This document shows, piece by piece, positions 57,870 through 64,000 of a DNA stretch of 64,000 bases. This stretch comes from Chlamydia muridarum str. Nigg (GTDB lineage Bacteria; Chlamydiota; Chlamydiia; Chlamydiales; Chlamydiaceae). A program made the position numbers and the translations under genes. The DNA is taken from contig NC_002620.2 in NCBI RefSeq assembly GCF_000006685.1, positions 282,801-346,800 on the forward strand, given 5' to 3'. The stretch's first letter is position 1, and each line of letters opens with the position of its first letter. The notes below the pieces were generated by a model. The model searched no databases. It was not told where the DNA came from and saw nothing but the letters and a program-made list of their open reading frames with translations.

Positions 57870-59210
57870 GTGCGAACGTTGTCTATTTCTATGCTCATTC
57901 TTGCCCTTTCTTGTGGGGAAAACACCTGCTTATGTGCTGCGGATTCCCCCAAAGCGAAAGTTGATGCTTCCATCGGTAATGGGGCAAGTTTTTCTCCATT
58001 TACAGGAGAAATCAAAGGAAATCGTGTGCGTCTACGTCTGGCTCCACACACGGATAGTTCTATCATCAAAGAATTATCTAAAGGTGACTGCCTGGCTGTT
58101 TTAGGAGAAAGCAAGGACTATTATGTAGTGGCTGCTCCTGAAGGGGTTAGGGGTTATGTGTTCCGCACTTTCGTTTTAGATAATGTTATTGAAGGGGAGA
58201 AGGTTAACGTTCGTTTGGAACCTTCGACTTCCGCACCTATTTTAGCAAGATTATCCAAAGGAACTGTTGTGAAAACCTTGGGTGCTGCGCAGGGGAAATG
58301 GGTGGAAATTGCTCTTCCTAAGCAGTGTGTCTTCTATGTTGCTAAGAATTTCGTCAAAAATGTGGGTGCTTTAGAGCTATACAATCAGAAAGAAGGGCAG
58401 AAGAAAATCGCTTTAGACTTGTTAAATTCTGCTATGAGTTTCGCTGATGCTGAGTTGCAGAAAAAGGTAGAAGACATTGATCTAGATGCCATTTATAAGA
58501 AAATGAATCTAGCTCAGGCAGAAGAGTTTAAAGATGTTCCCGGGTTACAACCTTTAGTACAGAAGGCTTTGGAAAGAGTTCAGGAAGCTTTTCTTGCAAA
58601 GTCCTTGGAAAAGGGCTCACACAAAACTGTAGAATCCTACAAACCTGTGGAAACTCAAGCTCAATTACAGCCACAGCGTCAGGTTATAGAAGAAAAGAAT
58701 GTGTCGGTGGTTCCAGAGGCGCCGGTTTTGTCGCAAGTAGAAGAGCCGAAGAGTGTCCTAACTTCCTCTAGTGAAGTAGAACCTTTGCAGGACGTTGGTC
58801 CTATAAAAGGTTCGCTGTTATCTCATTATATTCGTAAAAAGGGATTTGTTAAGACTTCTCCTGTGGTAGAAGGGAGAGAGAGCTTTGAACGATCTTTGTT
58901 TGAGGTTTGGGTAAATCTTCAACCTGAAGAGATTCGAAATGGACTGACTATGGAGTCTTTCTATAGAGATGAGCAGAAGAAAAAACGGGTGCTGACCGGG
59001 GAACTTGAGGTATATCCTCATATCGTTAAAAATAATCCAGGTGATTATCTTTTGAAAAATGGAGAAGATGTAGTGGCATTTGTTTACGCCACGAGTATTG
59101 ATTTAAGTAAATGGCTAGGGAAACGTGTGGTTTTAGAATGCGTTTCTAGGCCGAATAATCACTTTGCCTTTCCTGCCTATATTGTTTTGTCGATAAAAGA
59201 GGGCGCTTGA
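57870..59210 (+). CDS. SH3-domain adhesin candidate Ctad1-type (CT017 homologue)
   Basis: In C. trachomatis the CT017 product (Ctad1) is a surface protein that binds integrin beta-1 through two bacterial SH3 domains. The 446-residue homologue has a signal peptide (MLILALSCGENTCLCAA), SH3_3 domains at about 45-105 (NRVRLRLAPHTDSSII) and 110-165 (KVNVRLEPSTSAPILARL), a helical middle, and a C-terminal domain of its own family (about 350-440, FEVWVNLQPEEIR). AGGAG precedes the GTG at 57870 by seven bases, so the GTG start is supported; an internal ATG at 57891 is the alternative. Confidence 0.88.
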   Translation: MRTLSISMLILALSCGENTCLCAADSPKAKVDASIGNGASFSPFTGEIKGNRVRLRLAPHTDSSIIKELSKGDCLAVLGESKDYYVVAAPEGVRGYVFRTFVLDNVIEGEKVNVRLEPSTSAPILARLSKGTVVKTLGAAQGKWVEIALPKQCVFYVAKNFVKNVGALELYNQKEGQKKIALDLLNSAMSFADAELQKKVEDIDLDAIYKKMNLAQAEEFKDVPGLQPLVQKALERVQEAFLAKSLEKGSHKTVESYKPVETQAQLQPQRQVIEEKNVSVVPEAPVLSQVEEPKSVLTSSSEVEPLQDVGPIKGSLLSHYIRKKGFVKTSPVVEGRESFERSLFEVWVNLQPEEIRNGLTMESFYRDEQKKKRVLTGELEVYPHIVKNNPGDYLLKNGEDVVAFVYATSIDLSKWLGKRVVLECVSRPNNHFAFPAYIVLSIKEGA

Positions 59211-59220
59211 TTGAGCTAAG

Positions 59221-59254
59221 AAAGCCTTGCTTTTTCTAAGAAGCAAGGCTTTTT
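59221..59254 (+). terminator. Rho-independent terminator after the CT017 homologue
   Basis: AAAGCCTTGCTT pairs fully with AAGCAAGGCTTT, followed by a T run. It lies between this gene and the convergent CT018 homologue. Confidence 0.9.
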
Positions 59255-59261
59255 GAGTTAT

Positions 59262-59774
59262 TCAAAAGCTGTTTGGTGTTTCAACAAAGTGGTGTTTAGG
59301 AAAAGGTATAGCCGAAGGGGGGTATCCCGGCGAGCCAATAGAATCTCTGTTACTTGGAATAGCAAGGGCAAAAGAGAAGTTTTTGTAGAAAAACGTTTTG
59401 ACTGCTCGGAAGACCTTCAAGAGAAGAGCTCCAAGAGAAACAAGCGCTTTAATTCCCAACACTTCTTGTATGGCCGTTGCTCGGGCTTTCGGCCATTCTT
59501 TTCTAATAATTGAGCACGGGAACCAGGAGCAGGGGATGGTGGGATCGTTTTTGCAAAGGAATCCCCCGGTTCTCTCTGTTAGTTCCTTCTCTAATCTGCG
59601 CATGTTGCACAAAGTGCGTATTCCTACAACGGTGCTCAAAACAGGAACATAGCTGCAGAAAGAGGTTATCCTATCGCGATGAAGATAGTTGCGTTGCAAG
59701 CAATCCCACGCCGGAAAGGTGTCAGCATTATGGGCATGCTGCATGAAAAAGAAAGAGCTAGAAAAAATGTACAT
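59262..59774 (-). CDS. Uncharacterised protein (CT018 homologue)
   Basis: A 170-residue protein of no known family. It begins hydrophobic/aromatic (MYIFSSSFFFM), has a segment with moderately hydrophobic residues (SFCSYVPVLSTVVGIRTLC), then charged residues with cysteines (NDPTIPCSWFPCS) and a hydrophobic helix (LGIKALVSLGALLLKVF), ending Pro-rich. The ATG at 59774 follows GGGAG by eight bases; a TTG at 59780 adds two codons. It is set alone between a convergent CT017 and the tmRNA. The function is unknown. Confidence 0.7.
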   Translation of the reverse strand: MYIFSSSFFFMQHAHNADTFPAWDCLQRNYLHRDRITSFCSYVPVLSTVVGIRTLCNMRRLEKELTERTGGFLCKNDPTIPCSWFPCSIIRKEWPKARATAIQEVLGIKALVSLGALLLKVFRAVKTFFYKNFSFALAIPSNRDSIGSPGYPPSAIPFPKHHFVETPNSF

Positions 59775-60033
59775 GAACAATACTCCCTAAAAATTGGGTT
59801 TTTAGCTTTCTGAATGAAGGGAGAGATGTGAACAATTTTGAAAGAATTATTAAAAGCTAGGGATGAATTGTACCAAAAATAAAGAAAAAATTCGATTGAT
59901 AGTTTTTGTGTAAAGAAACTTAAAAAACGATCCCTCCTCCTGACTACTTCTTAGGATCCTTGGTGGACTCGTTATTTGGGAGGACACGAAGATCCAAGGC
60001 TCCTTGCTAAGCAAAAACAGAAGAAGAGACCTA

Positions 60034-60451
60034 TGGAGGTGGAGAGATTCGAACTCTCGTCCTTAGTAAACTCCCCGCTAACCTCTACATGCTTAGTTTC
60101 TAGAATATTTTACGTTATATCTCCTCAGCTAGAAACCTCTATAGAGACCAACGACTCTCATTAAAATTCAAATTAGTTCCCTTGAGAGTTAAAAGGCCCT
60201 AATTCTAACCAGATAAATGACGGCGTTTCGAAAACCTCTGGTGGAGCTCGCGAACACCGGGTTACCAGTACTTAGGTAACAACTTTGCTAATTAAGCAGC
60301 AACTCTTAGATCATTAAGATCAGCGAAGCTGATAATTTCGCATTCAGCCTTAGGTTCGGCATTTATTGTTTTGTCGGCTTTTTAGGAGGCCAGCCAACGC
60401 CCTCCGCATGCAATTAACGCTTCATTTCTAAGTCGAAACCTTTACACCCCC
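60034..60451 (-). ncRNA. ssrA: tmRNA (transfer-messenger RNA)
   Basis: Transcribed leftward. The 5' end (GGGGGTG at 60451) pairs with CACCTCC at 60035-60041 to form the acceptor stem with discriminator A; the CCA is not encoded. The T arm is GTTCGAATC. The tag reading frame (60360 to 60292) reads AEPKAECEIISFADLNDLRVAA followed by TAA, with resume codon GCC. Hydrophobic ending VAA is usual for a protease tag. This matches the chlamydial tag type. About 418 bases, in the normal size range. It rescues stalled ribosomes with SmpB. Confidence 0.95.
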
Positions 60452-60461
60452 TGAGCCGAGG

Positions 60462-60490
60462 ATTGTAAGGATTGCAGGGCTTTTCCGCAA
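60462..60490 (-). promoter_or_regulatory. Promoter of ssrA
   Basis: On the minus strand TTGCGG and TACAAT are separated by 17 bases; the -10 box ends ten bases before the mature 5' end of tmRNA. Confidence 0.7.
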
Positions 60491-60795
60491 TGTTTTGATG
60501 AGTTTTTTGTATAACGAATTAACTAAGAGAGAATTAATCTTTTAGAAGATAGCAAGGAGAGGTTTTTAAAAGATCATGCAAATCATGCAAATACTTTATT
60601 GAGGGAGAGGATGAGAATTTTTACTATTTTCCATTTAGTTTGGTCAATAGGTATGATTTAATTAACGATTTAAAAGGGCGATCTACCATAATTCACCAAT
60701 AAGACTGTTTCGGAAAGCTGTCAAACTGCAAACCTTATGAGCAGAATAATAATGCCTTCCAGTATCAAAAACCAAAGTGAATCATCGAAGAAATA
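60491..60795. other. Intergenic region with the ileS leader
   Basis: About 300 bases, AT-rich, between the ssrA promoter and ileS. No ORF is supported. I looked for a T-box leader before ileS and saw no conserved AGGGTGGNACCGCG-like element; none is expected in chlamydiae. Confidence 0.5.
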
Positions 60796-63700
60796 ATGGA
60801 TAACGAAGATAAGGTGAGTTTTCCCGCCAAAGAGGAAAAGGTTCTAACTTTTTGGAAAGAACAAAACATTTTTCAAAAAACTTTAGAAAATCGAGATGGG
60901 AGCCCCACTTTTTCTTTTTATGATGGGCCTCCATTTGCGACGGGATTACCCCATTATGGCCATTTATTAGCTGGCACAATTAAAGATGTTGTATGTCGTT
61001 ATGCTACGATGGATGGGCATTATGTGCCTCGACGCTTTGGTTGGGATTGCCATGGGGTTCCCGTTGAGTATGAAGTGGAGAAATCATTAGGTTTAACGGA
61101 ACCTGGAGCTATTGATCGGTTTGGTATAGCTAACTTTAATGAAGAGTGCCGTAAGATTGTTTTTCGATACGTCGATGAATGGAAATATTTTGTAGATAGA
61201 ATTGGACGATGGGTTGATTTTTCAGCAACGTGGAAGACTATGGACCTATCTTTCATGGAAAGTGTTTGGTGGGTATTCCATTCTCTTTATAAACAGGGGC
61301 TTGTGTATGAAGGGACGAAGGTTGTTCCCTTTTCTACCAAACTAGGGACTCCGCTGTCTAATTTCGAAGCTGGTCAAAATTATAAAGAGGTGGATGATCC
61401 ATCTGTTGTTGCGAAGTTTGCCTTGCAAGATGATCAGGGCATTCTTTTAGCATGGACAACAACTCCTTGGACGCTTGTTTCGAATATGGCTTTGGCTGTG
61501 CATCCAGGACTTACCTATGTCCGTATTCAAGACAAGGAATCAGGAGAAGAGTACATTCTTGGTCAAGAAAGTCTGGCTCGTTGGTTCCCTGATCGGGAAT
61601 CCTATAAATGGATAGGACAATTGTCTGGGGAAAGCCTTGTTGGTCGAAGATACTGTCCTTTGTTCCCTTATTTCCAGGATCAACAGGATCGGGGAGCTTT
61701 TCGTGTTATTCCTGCAGACTTTATCGAAGAAAGTGAAGGGACTGGTGTTGTTCACATGGCTCCAGCTTTCGGAGAAGCAGACTTTTTTGCTTGCCAGGAA
61801 CATAATGTGCCTTTGGTATGTCCTGTTGATAACCAAGGGTGTTTTACTTCTGAAGTGACTGATTTTGTCGGAGAATACATTAAGTTTGCAGATAAGGGAA
61901 TTGCTCGTCGGTTGAAGAATGAAAATAAATTGTTCTATCAAGGCACTATTCGTCACCGTTATCCATTTTGTTGGAGAACAGATTCTCCATTAATCTACAA
62001 AGCAGTTAATTCTTGGTTTGTCTCTGTAGAAAAAGTAAAACACAAAATGCTGAAAGCCAATGAATCGATTCATTGGACTCCGGGACATATCAAGCACGGG
62101 CGTTTTGGTAAATGGCTTGAGGGGGCTCGTGATTGGGCCATTAGCAGAAATCGTTACTGGGGAACGCCTATACCTATCTGGCGTAGTGAAGATGGGGAGC
62201 TTCTTGTCATAAGGTCTATCCAGGAGCTAGAAGAATTATCTGGGCAGAAGATTGTTGATTTACATCGTCATTTTATTGATGAGATTGTCATTCATAAAAA
62301 TGGAAAAAGTTTCCATAGAATTCCTTATGTTTTTGATTGTTGGTTTGATTCTGGGGCAATGCCTTATGCCCAAAACCATTATCCTTTTGAACGTGCCGAA
62401 GAAACTGAAGCGCGTTTCCCAGCAGATTTCATTGCTGAAGGGCTTGATCAGACTCGGGGCTGGTTTTATACTTTAACTGTAATTGCTGCAGCTTTGTTTG
62501 ATCAACCAGCTTTTAAGAACGTAATTGTGAATGGAATTGTTCTTGCTGAAGACGGAAATAAAATGTCTAAGCGACTGAATAATTATCCAAGTCCTAAAAA
62601 AATTATGGATACGTATGGTGCGGATGCTTTGCGCCTGTATTTGTTGAATAGTGTCGTTGTCAAAGCCGAAGATTTAAGGTTCTCTGACAAAGGGGTGGAG
62701 GCTGTACTCAAGCAAGTGCTTTTACCTTTGTCTAATGCTTTGGCTTTTTACAAGACTTATGCAGAGTTGTATGGTTTTTCTCCAAATGAAACAACAGACT
62801 TAGAGCTTGCTGAGATAGATCGCTGGATTCTTTCTTCTTTGTATAGCTTAGTAGGGAAAACTAGGGAAAACATGGCGCAGTATGATTTACATGCCGCAGT
62901 AAGTCCCTTTATAGATTTCATTGAGGATCTAACAAATTGGTACATTCGTCGATCACGTCGGCGCTTCTGGGAATCAGAGGATTCTCCAGACCGTCGAGCT
63001 GCTTTTGCTACCCTTTATGAAGTACTGATGGTTTTTTCTAAGATTATAGCTCCGTTCATTCCTTTTACTGCTGAGGATATGTATCAGCAATTGCGGGTTG
63101 AAACGGATCCTGAATCTGTGCATTTGTGTGATTTCCCTCACGTTGTTTTGGAAAAAATCCTTCCTGATTTAGAAAAGAAGATGCAAGACATTCGGGAGAT
63201 CGTTGCTTTAGGACATTCTCTACGTAAAGAACATAAGCTTAAAGTTCGACAGCCACTTCAACATATGTATATTGTCGGTGCTAAAGAACGAATGGCTGCG
63301 TTGGCTCAAGTTGACTCATTGATTGGAGAGGAGTTGAATGTTAAGGAAGTGCATTTTTGCTCAGAGACTCCAGAATATGTGACTACTCTTGTTAAGCCCA
63401 ATTTCCGTTCTCTAGGAAAAAGGGTTGGGAATCGTCTCCCCGAAATTCAAAAGGCTTTGGCAGGACTTTCTCAAGAGCAAATTCAAGCGTTTATGCATAA
63501 TGGCTTTATGGTTCTTTCTTTAGGAGAAGAAACGATTTCTCTAAATGAAGAGGATATTACCGTGTCCTGGGAAGCCGCTCCGGGGTTTGTAGCAAGAAGC
63601 TCAGCCTCTTTTGTAGCGATTTTAGATTGTCAACTAACTTCTCCTCTGATTATGGAAGGGATAGCCAGAGAAATTGTAAATAAGATCAATACTATGCGAA

Positions 63701-63906
63701 GAAATGGGAAATTACACGTTTCGGATCGTATTGCTATACGTTTGCATGCTCCTAAAATTGTTCAGGAAGCTTTTTCTCAATATGAAGAATATATTTGCGA
63801 AGAGACATTAACAACTTCGGTTTCCTTTATAGATGACAAGGAGGGAGAGGAGTGGGATGTTAACGGTCACGCGGTCTCACTGTCCCTAGAGGTGATTGGT
63901 CATTGA
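60796..63906 (+). CDS. ileS: Isoleucyl-tRNA synthetase, eukaryote-type (CT019)
   Basis: Charges tRNA-Ile. The 1036-residue class I enzyme has the HIGH box as HYGH at 53-56 (FATGLPHYGHLL), KMSKR at about 589-593, and an editing domain with TTPWTL and HMAPAFGEADF. The region around HIGH (GPPFATGLPHYGH..., RRFGWDCHGVPVEYE) matches the eukaryotic/IleRS2 type rather than the common bacterial GPPYANG...HIGH type, and the length fits. Start ATG at 60796. A strong terminator follows. Confidence 0.96.
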   Translation: MDNEDKVSFPAKEEKVLTFWKEQNIFQKTLENRDGSPTFSFYDGPPFATGLPHYGHLLAGTIKDVVCRYATMDGHYVPRRFGWDCHGVPVEYEVEKSLGLTEPGAIDRFGIANFNEECRKIVFRYVDEWKYFVDRIGRWVDFSATWKTMDLSFMESVWWVFHSLYKQGLVYEGTKVVPFSTKLGTPLSNFEAGQNYKEVDDPSVVAKFALQDDQGILLAWTTTPWTLVSNMALAVHPGLTYVRIQDKESGEEYILGQESLARWFPDRESYKWIGQLSGESLVGRRYCPLFPYFQDQQDRGAFRVIPADFIEESEGTGVVHMAPAFGEADFFACQEHNVPLVCPVDNQGCFTSEVTDFVGEYIKFADKGIARRLKNENKLFYQGTIRHRYPFCWRTDSPLIYKAVNSWFVSVEKVKHKMLKANESIHWTPGHIKHGRFGKWLEGARDWAISRNRYWGTPIPIWRSEDGELLVIRSIQELEELSGQKIVDLHRHFIDEIVIHKNGKSFHRIPYVFDCWFDSGAMPYAQNHYPFERAEETEARFPADFIAEGLDQTRGWFYTLTVIAAALFDQPAFKNVIVNGIVLAEDGNKMSKRLNNYPSPKKIMDTYGADALRLYLLNSVVVKAEDLRFSDKGVEAVLKQVLLPLSNALAFYKTYAELYGFSPNETTDLELAEIDRWILSSLYSLVGKTRENMAQYDLHAAVSPFIDFIEDLTNWYIRRSRRRFWESEDSPDRRAAFATLYEVLMVFSKIIAPFIPFTAEDMYQQLRVETDPESVHLCDFPHVVLEKILPDLEKKMQDIREIVALGHSLRKEHKLKVRQPLQHMYIVGAKERMAALAQVDSLIGEELNVKEVHFCSETPEYVTTLVKPNFRSLGKRVGNRLPEIQKALAGLSQEQIQAFMHNGFMVLSLGEETISLNEEDITVSWEAAPGFVARSSASFVAILDCQLTSPLIMEGIAREIVNKINTMRRNGKLHVSDRIAIRLHAPKIVQEAFSQYEEYICEETLTTSVSFIDDKEGEEWDVNGHAVSLSLEVIGH

Positions 63907-63918
63907 GATGACATATAA

Positions 63919-63946
63919 AAGAGGTCCTATAGGACCTCTTTTTTTT
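63919..63946 (+). terminator. Rho-independent terminator after ileS
   Basis: AAGAGGTCCTA and TAGGACCTCTT form a perfect self-complementary stem, followed by eight T residues. Confidence 0.95.
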
Positions 63947-63947
63947 G

Positions 63948-64000
63948 TTATTTGTTAGGGGAATAACCTGTGATTCTTTCGATAATACCACGCACCCACA
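63948..64000 (-). CDS. lepB: 3' end of a convergent gene, probably signal peptidase I
   Basis: The minus strand is open from the window edge to a TAA at 63948-63950, ending RGIIERITGYSPNK. In C. trachomatis lepB (CT020) is the convergent neighbour after ileS. With only 16 codons the identification rests on gene order. Confidence 0.5.
   Translation of the reverse strand, partial: WVRGIIERITGYSPNK

Noticed and set aside
1..64000. Mobile elements, prophage or CRISPR arrays
   Set aside because: I saw no transposase or integrase other than XerD, no spaced direct repeats of CRISPR type and no phage structural genes. Repeated motifs in the pmp genes are protein-level repeats.

Overview
The window is a chromosomal segment of a Chlamydia species from the C. 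trachomatis / C. muridarum / C. suis group. It carries CPAF, six polymorphic membrane proteins (PmpE-PmpI types), ChlaDub deubiquitinases, TepP, IncV-like inclusion proteins, a GatCAB operon and a chlamydial tmRNA, in the order known from C. trachomatis (CT854-CT875 followed by CT001-CT020). Proteins such as PmpG and TepP differ clearly from the C. trachomatis sequences I remember. C. muridarum is my best guess and C. suis the main alternative. The species call is inference; the genus is certain. No plasmid, phage, IS element or CRISPR array was seen.

Layout. 1-9 kb: end of an ABC permease gene, fumarase, a SulP transporter, an NhaD-type antiporter, the secreted protease CPAF and IspH. 9-14 kb: a minus-strand type III secretion operon (CT863 homologue, LcrH-type chaperone, CopB2, CopD2) in the same order as lcrV-lcrH-yopB-yopD of Yersinia. 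14-19 kb: tRNA-Leu, a small exported Tyr/Lys-rich protein, XerD, a CT865 homologue and the glycogen branching enzyme GlgB. 19-22.5 kb: two intact membrane-anchored ChlaDub-type proteases flanking a decayed third copy. 22.5-38.5 kb: autotransporters pmpF-pmpE (minus), pmpG-pmpH (plus) and pmpI (minus), with a cysteine-rich CT873 homologue between pmpH and pmpI. 38.8-40.6 kb: the early effector TepP.

40.7-64 kb: a DUF378 membrane protein, gatC-gatA-gatB, two inclusion-membrane-type proteins (IncV and a CT006 homologue), an outer-membrane barrel candidate (CT007), RNase HIII, a short RodZ, an LpxL/HtrB acyltransferase with an extra C-terminal region, the c-di-AMP pair dacA-ybbR, cytochrome bd oxidase, a PIN-PhoH protein, a SWIM-like zinc protein (CT016), the SH3-domain adhesin candidate CT017/Ctad1, a CT018 homologue, tmRNA, a eukaryote-type IleRS and the 3' end of a gene that is probably lepB.

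Together the genes cover host interaction (T3SS translocators, CPAF, deubiquitinases, Pmps, TepP, IncV, Ctad1) and core metabolism (fumarase, isoprenoids, glycogen, amidated tRNAs, respiration, lipid A). The most notable unexplained item is the third ChlaDub locus at 20.3-21.2 kb: an intact 156-aa membrane-anchor ORF followed by a protease domain carrying stops, frameshifts and a catalytic His-to-Leu change.
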